A stretch of 64,000 bases of DNA from Scandinavium sp051650185 (GTDB lineage: Bacteria > Pseudomonadota > Gammaproteobacteria > Enterobacterales > Enterobacteriaceae): the NCBI RefSeq assembly GCF_051650185.1, contig NZ_JBOFIN010000070.1, forward strand, positions 1 to 64,000, read 5' to 3'. Positions within the stretch are counted from its first letter, which is position 1. Every line of letters starts with the position of its first letter. The position numbers were made by a program, and so were the translations under genes. Positions 41,145 to 49,502 of the stretch are shown here, piece by piece. The notes beneath the pieces were generated by a model. The model was not told the origin of the DNA, did not search any database, and was given only the letters and a program-made list of their open reading frames with translations.

Positions 41145-41975
41145 ATGTCTCACGATAATAGTGTTAAAAAAATAGAAGATGCTGTATTTACAACCAAAGT
41201 TTCGTTGAGGGATAACGTACCTGCAGGTCAATATCCATTAACATGGCTGGATGCAAGAAATGCTTTCCAGCGTGTCTCATTTAATTCAATTGATGACATT
41301 TCATTGTGTACCATGCTTTATCAAAAACTCATTATGGAAGAAATCCCTCAATGTAAACATTACCAGGAATGCCTGGATGCTTTCACACACTTTCTGTATT
41401 CCACAGATGAAGACAAGTCTCAAAACAATATAATAAGACAGCGAGCAGAATTAGCCACCTCAATTTTTGAGAGCTACAATAAAATCAGGAGTTATTTAAT
41501 CACAGAGGGCTTCATCTGTGTACAGACCGATAACAGAATCGAGCTTGGCAGCAAGGGAATCACCCTTAAAGCACAAAAAAACATTCCACCTGTTAGTCGT
41601 GAAAGAGCCAACGAACTTCTGAACAAAGTCAAAGACCGAGCAAGAATGATAAATGGTGATGACCTGTCACCTTACTTTGTTAAAAGCATTCATGTTTATG
41701 GTAGTTTTCTGACAGAGAAACTATTACTTGGAGACCTTGATTTAGCATTTGAACTTAGCAGAAAAGGAAAAGTAAATGAAAGCAGGGACGTCATTCGCAA
41801 AAATGAACTGGCTTTTAACAAAAAACATGGTGTTAAAGATAGTCTCAAGGCGATATATAAAATACTTCGTATTAATAACAGTATCTCATTATGTGAAATA
41901 GAAAGTTTGAAAGAATTAATTGAGACAGGCAAAGCTAAAAGTCTTTGCGTATATCAGCTTCACCTCCCCGAGTAA
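41145..41975 (+). CDS. Orphan nucleotidyltransferase-fold protein
   Basis: About 276 residues from MSHDNSVKKIEDAVFTTKVS. VYGSFLTEKLLLGDLDLAFE gives the polymerase-beta-type motif GS (186-187) and DxD (197-199). The N-terminal 130 residues are helical and unassigned. The gene is clearly lower in GC and uses rarer codons than its neighbours, which suggests recent transfer. Start choice is open: ATG at 41139 or 41145 after GGGGTG, or ATG at 41031 without a ribosome binding site. Such single nucleotidyltransferase proteins occur in toxin-antitoxin and anti-phage systems, but no partner is recognisable here. Confidence 0.6.
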   Translation: MSHDNSVKKIEDAVFTTKVSLRDNVPAGQYPLTWLDARNAFQRVSFNSIDDISLCTMLYQKLIMEEIPQCKHYQECLDAFTHFLYSTDEDKSQNNIIRQRAELATSIFESYNKIRSYLITEGFICVQTDNRIELGSKGITLKAQKNIPPVSRERANELLNKVKDRARMINGDDLSPYFVKSIHVYGSFLTEKLLLGDLDLAFELSRKGKVNESRDVIRKNELAFNKKHGVKDSLKAIYKILRINNSISLCEIESLKELIETGKAKSLCVYQLHLPE

Positions 41976-42114
41976 CACAACGTCTGATGTATCAGGTTGA
42001 GGAACTCTCATATCCCGCTGCTTTAGCCGTTTTTCATATTGGAACTTTTCGGCACAGAGTATGCACGACAGCACATCAATCAGACTGAATTACCGATAAA
42101 AGAAAGGATTAAAC

Positions 42115-42504
42115 GTGAGCCTACAGGATAATACTCAGCCAACGCGTACGAAGGGTAAGTGGTGGCTTGCGGGCAAAACCCCCGATTACCGTTTTACACT
42201 CGCCAATGAACGTACATTTCTGGCCTGGATACGCACAGCGCTGGCACTGATGGCTGGCGCTGTAGGGATTGACCAGTTCTCTCCTCAACTGTCATCTGCA
42301 ACATTGCGTATCAGCATATCAACATTATTGCTCCTCGCCGCTTCCTCCATGGGGTTTATGGCCTGGCGACGCTGGCGGAGTAATGAATATGCCATGCGCC
42401 TTGAAAATAATTTACCCTACACCCGCGCGCTGGTTATTCTGGCGGTATTTATGGTCGCTCTCGCAGTATTGCTGGGAATACTACTCTGGCAGGGTCAGCC
42501 ATAA
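42115..42504 (+). CDS. yidH: DUF202 membrane protein, YidH type
   Basis: A 129-residue inner-membrane protein starting with GTG, behind AGAAAGGATTAAAC. The conserved RFTLANERTFLAWIRTALAL lies at the start of helix 1, followed by helices near 63-82 and 100-124. This closely resembles E. coli YidH. The stop overlaps the start of the YidG-like gene (TAATG). In E. coli yidG and yidH lie by the sulfatase gene yidJ, and here again a sulfatase is nearby. The function is unknown. Confidence 0.85.
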   Translation: MSLQDNTQPTRTKGKWWLAGKTPDYRFTLANERTFLAWIRTALALMAGAVGIDQFSPQLSSATLRISISTLLLLAASSMGFMAWRRWRSNEYAMRLENNLPYTRALVILAVFMVALAVLLGILLWQGQP

Positions 42505-42764
42505 TGCAAAGGGATAGAGGGTTACAACCAGAGCGGACATATCTGTCCTGGCACAGAACCGGCTGGTCGATGCTGGTACCGGGACTGCTCTGCCTGCGTG
42601 GCTGGAGCCATTCCGGGGAGATTCTTTACGCTGTAGCTGGCGGGTTGTTACTCTGTGGATCTTTAACATTATTTTGTGGTGCAGGATATCAACGGCATCA
42701 ATTCATATCATTACTGATTGTCATCAGTAGCTTATTACTAATAATGGCCCCAATGACCGCCTGA
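42504..42764 (+). CDS. yidG: DUF202 membrane protein, YidG type
   Basis: An 86-residue protein that starts MQRDRGLQPERTYLSWHRTG, the shortened DUF202 signature. Three hydrophobic segments (about 22-38, 43-60 and 66-84) follow. It is somewhat shorter than E. coli YidG. Translational coupling to the YidH-like gene through TAATG is clear. After its stop about 100 bases remain before the convergent arylsulfotransferase stop. Confidence 0.8.
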   Translation: MQRDRGLQPERTYLSWHRTGWSMLVPGLLCLRGWSHSGEILYAVAGGLLLCGSLTLFCGAGYQRHQFISLLIVISSLLLIMAPMTA

Positions 42765-42866
42765 TTTGTCCCTTCAATACTGAAGCAATAATGTTAAATA
42801 CATAAATGCCCCGGTGATAATAACATCACCGGAGCACCGGATGCTCTTCAGAGGCGAGTGACTGGC

Positions 42867-44768
42867 TTAGCTGTAGAGTGACATTTTATAAGCGCGGAAC
42901 GAATACAGATCGACGCGACGGATATCGGTTTCATCACCATCCGGCAACTTGTAAGCACCAGACGTTAGCTCGATCTCAAACAGCGGTGTCGTTGTCGTCA
43001 AATCAATTTCCTGCAAAATCATCCTCCCCTGGAATGTTTCGGGCAAATCATCTGCCGGATCAATCCGATCAGAATATCCCGGCTCCAGAGTGACCGGCAA
43101 CCCGGTCGGGTAATCCGCATTCTGCTGGAAATTACTGCCGCCAAAGTTCGCCAGCAAACGCGATGCAGCACTGTCTTCCTGAAAATTGAAGAAATCGGCT
43201 GTTGAGACATACGGGCTGTAACCTGTAGCGCCGACCTCAGATTCACCGTATTCGAACAGTTTTCGGACTTCCCGGCTGTCCAGATCCACCTGATAGCGGG
43301 CGCAGCGGGAGGCATTTTCAGACGCCACCACGCCATGAGACATATCGCGGGTTCTGAAATTACCGTTGTTGAAAATGGAAAACTCAATGATGCCGGAGCC
43401 TGCGGCTGAATTTGTCACCTGAACATTGTGCTGTCCCCAGGTCCAGAATGTTCTGTTGGCTTCAGCTTTTTGTACCGGTTCGCTCAAATCATACGGTAGC
43501 CCGGTATCGGAATTGACTGGTGTCAGCAGTAAATCAGACCAGTCGGTGGTGATGTCGCCTGTTTCTGTTTCCTGCCAGTCATCATGGTTTGCTGAAATGA
43601 AGCGCAGTTCACCGGTTTCACGCTCAATCCCAACGACAGCGCCCTGATGGCGGCAGGAGGCAATCAGCAGTCCGGTGTTATTGTCGAATACCACCTGATT
43701 CAGATGCACCCAGTCATAGGTGTTCGGGATGGACAAATCCAGTGGCACCGGGGTACGCCAGAAATTCATGATGATGCGCAAGTCGTAATAGACGCTCTCA
43801 AACCCGGTCGCCAGGTTCAGAATGGCGATGCAGTCCTCTGAGGTTGGTCCCTGATTAGCATTATCAGGGTTTGGGCCCTCACCACTGTGGCGGGTACTGA
43901 TGTAATCAGACGCATAGAGCAGCGCATTTTCACCCGGCAGTTCATACAGAGAATGATGTGCCCTGTCGCGAATAAAATAGATACCGTGGACACGGCCGGT
44001 CATATCAAAACGCCAGAGTTCACGCTGCCCCAGCGGTTCATCCAGAGCCAGATCAGCTGGCGTGTAGTATTGCTGAAGATGATCGTCGGAGCCGATAAAG
44101 GTGCCATCAGACAGGCGCACAGTGTTGTAGGTCGGCAGGCATAATTCAGGGGCATTATCCGGATCGCCCGCCAGCACATACCAGCGGACATAGGCCTGCC
44201 GATCAAATGCGATAAAAGCGCGTGACGGAGAAACAACTGAGAAGTACAGAGCATCCCCTACATCGGCCTGCTCTGCGGTCTGATTAACCTGAATCTCCGG
44301 GAAGCCGTTGGTAATGCCGGCTTCAGTGTCTGTTGGTGGGAGTGCCGCGATAGTTACCGATGTTTCGAAAGTATTGATACCGTCCGTCACTGAGACCTGA
44401 CATTCGGTGGTCACAGATGCCCTGGCCACAAATCCCAGCACCGGCAGCGTGATCACCTGCTCCACCGCGAGGTCTGCCCAGGTCTTCGAAATAGCGGGAG
44501 CAGACGGTACATCGGTGGAAGAAACCGTCACCGTCACCTGAGCACTGGTGTTCCAGAAGCCGATAAGCCCGCTCAATGGGGCGCGGCTGAACACATCCAG
44601 CCCAAATTGCTCGGCCCCACTGCCCAGTGTGGTTGTCGCATCCAGCGAGGCCACAAAGGCATCACAGAGCAGGTTGTCGCGGGTGACGGGCTCAATCTCT
44701 GTCTGCAGCCCCGGATTGTAGCTGCCATCGCCAGGATCACGGTGACCAATATGTGTTGGTATAGCCAT
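42867..44768 (-). CDS. Arylsulfate sulfotransferase (ASST/AssT) family protein
   Basis: A 633-residue protein. The first 140 residues form an Ig-like beta domain. The catalytic beta-propeller has YDWVHLNQ (His355), SCRHQGAVVG (Arg373, His374) and TWGQHNVQ (His447), matching the His/Arg set of E. coli AssT. AssT enzymes move sulfate between phenolic donors and acceptors without PAPS and are normally periplasmic. This one starts MAIPTHIGHRDPGDGSYNPG with no signal peptide and no DsbA/DsbL-like partner nearby, so it probably works in the cytoplasm or uses another export route. It is divergent from the FAD oxidase gene. Confidence 0.82.
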   Translation of the reverse strand: MAIPTHIGHRDPGDGSYNPGLQTEIEPVTRDNLLCDAFVASLDATTTLGSGAEQFGLDVFSRAPLSGLIGFWNTSAQVTVTVSSTDVPSAPAISKTWADLAVEQVITLPVLGFVARASVTTECQVSVTDGINTFETSVTIAALPPTDTEAGITNGFPEIQVNQTAEQADVGDALYFSVVSPSRAFIAFDRQAYVRWYVLAGDPDNAPELCLPTYNTVRLSDGTFIGSDDHLQQYYTPADLALDEPLGQRELWRFDMTGRVHGIYFIRDRAHHSLYELPGENALLYASDYISTRHSGEGPNPDNANQGPTSEDCIAILNLATGFESVYYDLRIIMNFWRTPVPLDLSIPNTYDWVHLNQVVFDNNTGLLIASCRHQGAVVGIERETGELRFISANHDDWQETETGDITTDWSDLLLTPVNSDTGLPYDLSEPVQKAEANRTFWTWGQHNVQVTNSAAGSGIIEFSIFNNGNFRTRDMSHGVVASENASRCARYQVDLDSREVRKLFEYGESEVGATGYSPYVSTADFFNFQEDSAASRLLANFGGSNFQQNADYPTGLPVTLEPGYSDRIDPADDLPETFQGRMILQEIDLTTTTPLFEIELTSGAYKLPDGDETDIRRVDLYSFRAYKMSLYS

Positions 44769-45013
44769 ATTCAGTATCCTTTTACAGGTTAAAATGATGA
44801 TTGATGCTCACAAACACAATCCCTGTTGCTGCATCGGTCTCGGTGACTATTTCACTGCGTGATTAAATCCCGCGAACTGATACGGCTTATTCCCTCCCCT
44901 GAAAGGTACGCAATGCCACTACCGCACCGTCACCATTAACTCAAACTCCGTTCCGGAAGATTTATGCTTTTCGCTCTGTCGATATCAGCTTTCCTTTTAA
45001 GCCGCTTTTGAGT

Positions 45014-45080
45014 TTTGGCTGTACGCCAAAGCCGCTCCCCCTGAATACTCCACTCGCCCGAAAACTGTTTCGGCACAGAG
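45014..45080. promoter_or_regulatory. Palindromes in the divergent arylsulfotransferase/oxidase promoter region
   Basis: TTTGGC, TGTAC, GCCAAA (45014-45030) and CCGAAA, ACTG, TTTCGG (45058-45073) are operator-like palindromes 50-115 bases before the oxidase start. The second runs into TTTCGGCACAGAG (45068-45080), which is repeated exactly at 42047-42059 before the yidH-like gene. A shared regulator for both transcripts is possible. The region 44769-45119 holds no gene. Confidence 0.45.
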
Positions 45081-45131
45081 CTATTCACCGCAAGGCTCTG
45101 CAACGTTGATTTTCAAGAGATGGAGAACCAC

Positions 45132-46859
45132 ATGACTGTGATTTCTGTTGGTAATACAGATCCGAGACATTCAACACTTCAGAAAGGCTTTAATCTGCGC
45201 TGGCCTGTCGACAATATTCAGGGGCAGTCATCACTCAGTGGTGCGGATAATATTTTTTTGTGCTCATCGATTGAGGACATCATCAACGCCGCAGCAACCG
45301 GCCTGAAAGATGGCGGACGTATTACCGTAAGGAGCGGCGGACACTGCTACGAAGGGTTTGTCTCAAATAAACTGAGCGGTGAGAGTGAAACTTTCGCGAT
45401 TATTGATATCAGCCTGCTTACGGGCGTGCAGTACAGCGACACTCTCAGCATCGGCTCTGATTTCACCTCAGATGAAAAGTACCGTTTTAAAATGCTGGCA
45501 GGCAGTCAGAACTGGGACAATTATGCCGAACTGTATAAAGTGACCGGAAAAACCATTCCCGGTGGTTCCTGCTATTCGGTCGGTGCCGGTGGGCATATTT
45601 GCGGCGGTGGTTACGGGTATCTGTCGCGTAAATATGGTCTGAGCAGTGACTTGCTCTCGGGTGTGGATATTCTGGTTCCTGATGCCCTGGGTACAGGTCT
45701 GGAAGGCATCCATATTTCGCGCCACAACCTGCCGGATATTGCAGAGATTGATGATAACGGCTATCTGTTCCTGGCATGCTGCGGAGGTGGTGGCGGACAG
45801 TTTGGTATAATCACCGCCTACTATTTTGATGACCTCCCCACTGCGCCGCCAGAAGTGCTCTGGACAGTACTCGAATGGCAGCAAAGCGATATCACAAAGA
45901 CCGATTTTGACACGTTCCTCAACGCGTACTATTCATGGTTCGCACTCAACGACAGTGATCCTGATACCTGGGGACTTTTCACCAAGCTGGATCTGCGGCA
46001 TTTCAATTCCGGCCCCCTCAATCTGGGGATCCACTTTATCGACAGCAATAATGGCGTGACGGATACCACGGTGCTGGAGGATTTTTATACTAACGTGGTT
46101 GCCACCCTGCCAGGTGCGCGCATATCACTCTCAGCATTTCCGGTGACACATGCATCTTCAAACAACTTATCCGTAATGAAAGTCAATTCCTGGTCTGAGT
46201 TCGAGAGCCATACCCGCAGAATGGACTGGTTGTATTTCACCCAGAATGTGAATGCATCGGGGGATAACAAGAAGGGGCGATATAAATCGGCATATCAAAA
46301 AGGTGGTGCGGACAGCTTTGCGTCTGTACCAGCCAACGCGTTATGGAATGCTATCACGGTTGACGATCCACAATCGCTGTTAACCAACAGCGGTATTCAG
46401 ATCCAGTCGTTCGGTGGGCAAATTAACCAGGCCGGCAACACTGCGGTGGGTGATTACTCCGCACTGGCACAGCGCGATTCGGTACTGAAATGGCAACCCA
46501 GGGCATACTGGTATGACACCCAGAACATGAATCAGGATGATATTGAGGCACTTGATCAAAGCTACGCGGTATGGCTAAGAACGCTGTACAGCGATGCCTT
46601 CCCTGCCACACTCTCCGGACAGGTTGAGCCGGGCGTTCCCGTTAATGATTATTTCGACGGCTGCTACTTCAACTATCCCGACCTGGATATGAAGTATCAA
46701 AACGGCAATGCCAATGGTAATGACCCGGTAAACGCGCAATGGCGAACGATTTATTTTCCACGCGGGAAGGAAACCATGTTACGTCAGGCTAAAGCGATAT
46801 GGGATCCGCTGAATATCTTCCGCCATGAGATGTCGGTCCTGCCGGCAGTAGCGGAGTAA
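45132..46859 (+). CDS. Bicovalent FAD-linked oxidase, berberine-bridge (BBE) type
   Basis: A 575-residue flavoprotein. His71 in RSGGHCYEGF and Cys147 in IPGGSCYSVGAGGHICGGGY are the residues that attach FAD twice in the berberine-bridge/hexose-oxidase class. The C-terminal BBE segment has YFNYPDLD and WDPLNIFRHEMSV. These enzymes oxidise alcohols, sugars or phenols with oxygen. No signal peptide is present. ATG at 45132 is chosen because GGAG lies 6 bases upstream; an ATG four codons earlier is weaker. The divergent pairing with a sulfotransferase suggests modification of one phenolic or sugar substrate. Confidence 0.85.
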   Translation: MTVISVGNTDPRHSTLQKGFNLRWPVDNIQGQSSLSGADNIFLCSSIEDIINAAATGLKDGGRITVRSGGHCYEGFVSNKLSGESETFAIIDISLLTGVQYSDTLSIGSDFTSDEKYRFKMLAGSQNWDNYAELYKVTGKTIPGGSCYSVGAGGHICGGGYGYLSRKYGLSSDLLSGVDILVPDALGTGLEGIHISRHNLPDIAEIDDNGYLFLACCGGGGGQFGIITAYYFDDLPTAPPEVLWTVLEWQQSDITKTDFDTFLNAYYSWFALNDSDPDTWGLFTKLDLRHFNSGPLNLGIHFIDSNNGVTDTTVLEDFYTNVVATLPGARISLSAFPVTHASSNNLSVMKVNSWSEFESHTRRMDWLYFTQNVNASGDNKKGRYKSAYQKGGADSFASVPANALWNAITVDDPQSLLTNSGIQIQSFGGQINQAGNTAVGDYSALAQRDSVLKWQPRAYWYDTQNMNQDDIEALDQSYAVWLRTLYSDAFPATLSGQVEPGVPVNDYFDGCYFNYPDLDMKYQNGNANGNDPVNAQWRTIYFPRGKETMLRQAKAIWDPLNIFRHEMSVLPAVAE

Positions 46860-46863
46860 AAGG

Positions 46864-46885
46864 CATCCGGCCTGCGGGCCGGATG
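46864..46885 (+). terminator. Strong stem-loop after the oxidase
   Basis: CATCCGGCC, loop TGCG, GGCCGGATG: a perfect 9-bp GC-rich stem 4 bases after the stop. There is no T-tract, so termination may be Rho-assisted. Confidence 0.6.
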
Positions 46886-47381
46886 ATTACCGGCTACAGC
46901 AATCATTTTTCGCTCTGGCATGACCATTCATACACCAGGTGAATTGTTTACCACAACCCATTCTCAGCATGTATTTATTAAGTTTCAAACACACTGAATT
47001 TAATAACACTTAAATATAACATCACGGTTTAAATGAAATTAAAATGGTTTACCTGGTAAATTTTCACCAATGCATGTTTTGATGATGTAATTCTTAGTGA
47101 CATTTGTCACGAAATCAAATTCACAGTGTATTAATTTGTTTAATAGTGTATTCCGTTTATTTTAAATCTTTGAAAGAGAATTTGCACCAGCCCTCGCTAC
47201 GCCTTGCTCTCAGAGGTTTTCCTTGTATTGTTTGAGACCGCACGAATAATCAATTCAGTTTCGTCCGGTTTACGGACTGTTCGATATAGTGTAAAAATGA
47301 ACGGCCTGCCGTTATATATTAAATCAACGTGCAGTTGTTGAGGCAGGAAGACACTCAATTTAAATCTAAGGATATTTCAAT
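46886..47381. promoter_or_regulatory. AT-rich leader of the type VI operon
   Basis: About 495 bases, AT-rich and without a gene. Two short palindromes lie close to the first gene: GTCCG, GTTTA, CGGAC (47263-47277) and AACGGC, CT, GCCGTT (47300-47313). They may bind a regulator or fold in the leader message. High AT content fits H-NS silencing, which is common for type VI loci. TAAGGATATTTCAAT is the ribosome binding region for tssB. Confidence 0.45.
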
Positions 47382-47879
47382 ATGTCAGATTCCTTCCAGT
47401 CAGAGATACCGAAGGCGCGCGTCAATATCAAGCTCGATCTCTTCACTAATGGCGCCAAAAAAGCCACAGAGCTTCCATTAAAATTAGTAACGGTAGGTGA
47501 CTACAGCAATGGAAAGGCGGAAGGCACCCTCTCAGAACGCGAAAAAATCAACATCAATAAAAACAACTTTGACAGCGTTCTCAGTGAGTTATCACCTGAA
47601 GTCAATCTGACCGTCAAGAATACCCTCGCTAACGACGGAAGTGAAGAAAATGTTCATCTGACTTTCCAGAACATGAAAGATTTTGAGCCAGAGCAGGTTG
47701 CCCGGAGTATACCGCAATTACGTGCAATGTTGGCCATGCGTAATTTGCTGCGCGATTTGAAATCGAATCTCCTGGATAACGTGTCGTTTCGTAAAGAACT
47801 GGAAAAGGTACTTCTTGATCCTGCGCTCAGCGAAGAACTGCGTAACGAGCTGAATGCACTCGCCCCGACTCAGGATTAA
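47382..47879 (+). CDS. tssB: T6SS sheath small subunit TssB (VipA)
   Basis: A 165-residue protein of standard TssB length. KARVNIKLDLFTNGAKKATE, KLVTVGDYS and the C-terminal LRDLKSNLLDNVSFRKELEK helix are typical. TssB and TssC form the contractile sheath around the Hcp tube. It is the first gene of the locus and is followed by tssC after about 60 bases. Confidence 0.95.
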   Translation: MSDSFQSEIPKARVNIKLDLFTNGAKKATELPLKLVTVGDYSNGKAEGTLSEREKININKNNFDSVLSELSPEVNLTVKNTLANDGSEENVHLTFQNMKDFEPEQVARSIPQLRAMLAMRNLLRDLKSNLLDNVSFRKELEKVLLDPALSEELRNELNALAPTQD

Positions 47880-47941
47880 TTACCAAAGTCTTTAAGGTAA
47901 TTACTGGAAACGCTAACGGAATATAAACGAGAAAAATGCTC

Positions 47942-49486
47942 ATGTCAGTCAATAATGGATCTCAGAATCAAAGTACAGGCGCAACAATTGAAAAAACACT
48001 GCCGACAGGCGGTGTCTACGCGTCACTGTTCGACAAAATTAATTTAACGCCGGTAACAAAAATCGGTGATCTGGATGGCTTTGAAGATAATACCGTGATG
48101 GCAGAAACCTCTGCTGATGCACGTGTTACCGCAGCGGTTCAGGTCTTTATGCAGTGCCTGCAGAAATCAGGTCAGAAGGTTGAGAAACTCGATAAAACTC
48201 TTTTAGATCATCATATTGCAGAAATTGATTTTCAATTGAGTAAGCAGCTTGATGAAATTATGCACAATGAAGAATTTCAGCACGTAGAAAGCATCTGGCG
48301 TGGGCTGAAGGGGTTGGTGGACAAGACTGATTTTCGTCAAAATGTGAAAATCGAACTACTGGACCTTTCCAAAGAAGAGCTGCGTCAGGACTTTGAGGAC
48401 TGCCCGGAAATCATTCAGAGCGGGTTATACAAACAAACTTATATCGCTGAATACGACACCCCAGGCGGTGAACCTATTGCCGCCGTCATCTCTGCGTATG
48501 AGTTCGATGCCTCAGCCCAGGATGTGGCGCTGATGCGTAATATATCAAAAGTTTCCGCCGCTGCCCATATGCCGTTTATCGGTTCTGCAGGTCCGAAGTT
48601 CTTTTTAAAGGACAACATGGAGCAGGTTGCCGCCATCAAGGATATTGGTAACTACTTCGATCGCGCCGAGTACATCAAATGGCAGAGTTTCAGGCAGACG
48701 GACGACTCCCGTTATATGGGGCTTGTGATGCCACGTGTACTGGGTCGTCTGCCATATGGCCCGGATACTGTACCGGTGCGTAGCTTCAACTATATCGAAG
48801 AAGTGAAAGGTCCGGATCACGACAAATACCTGTGGACCAACGCCTCATTTGCCTTTGCTGCCAACATGGTAAAAAGCTTCATCAACAATGGCTGGTGCGT
48901 ACAAATTCGTGGCCCACAGGCCGGTGGAGCAGTGCAGGACTTGCCAATCCATCTGTACGACCTCGGCACCGGCAACCAGGTGAAAATTCCGTCGGAAGTG
49001 ATGATCCCGGAAACCCGCGAATTTGAATTCGCCAACCTCGGCTTCATTCCCCTGTCCTACTACAAGGGACGCGACTACAGCTGCTTTTTCTCGGCGAACT
49101 CCACGCAGAAACCTGCGTTGTACGATACCGCCGATGCCACAGCTAACAGCCGCATCAACGCACGTCTGCCGTACATCTTCCTGCTGTCGCGTATCGCTCA
49201 CTATCTGAAGCTTATTCAGCGCGAAAACATCGGTACCACCAAAGACCGTCGACTGCTGGAGCTGGAATTGAACACGTGGGTCAAATCCCTGGTGACGGAA
49301 ATGACGGATGCTGGCGATGAGCTGCAGGCTTCTCACCCGCTGCGCGATGCGAAAGTGGTGGTGGAAGACATTGAGGATAACCCGGGCTTCTTCCGCGTGA
49401 AACTCTATGCCGTCCCGCATTTCCAGGTGGAGGGCATGGACATTAACCTCTCACTGGTTTCCCAGATGCCGAAAGCCAAATCATAA
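47942..49486 (+). CDS. tssC: T6SS sheath large subunit TssC (VipB)
   Basis: 514 residues, with FQHVESIWRGLKGL, the RYMGLVMPRVLGRLPYG segment and ANMVKSFINNGWCVQIRGPQ, all standard for TssC. ClpV disassembles the contracted sheath. An ATG two codons earlier (47936) is closer to the GAGAAAA site and is also possible. The next gene begins 17 bases downstream. Confidence 0.95.
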   Translation: MSVNNGSQNQSTGATIEKTLPTGGVYASLFDKINLTPVTKIGDLDGFEDNTVMAETSADARVTAAVQVFMQCLQKSGQKVEKLDKTLLDHHIAEIDFQLSKQLDEIMHNEEFQHVESIWRGLKGLVDKTDFRQNVKIELLDLSKEELRQDFEDCPEIIQSGLYKQTYIAEYDTPGGEPIAAVISAYEFDASAQDVALMRNISKVSAAAHMPFIGSAGPKFFLKDNMEQVAAIKDIGNYFDRAEYIKWQSFRQTDDSRYMGLVMPRVLGRLPYGPDTVPVRSFNYIEEVKGPDHDKYLWTNASFAFAANMVKSFINNGWCVQIRGPQAGGAVQDLPIHLYDLGTGNQVKIPSEVMIPETREFEFANLGFIPLSYYKGRDYSCFFSANSTQKPALYDTADATANSRINARLPYIFLLSRIAHYLKLIQRENIGTTKDRRLLELELNTWVKSLVTEMTDAGDELQASHPLRDAKVVVEDIEDNPGFFRVKLYAVPHFQVEGMDINLSLVSQMPKAKS

Positions 49487-49502
49487 CAGAGGGAAGTCAG
49501 GG

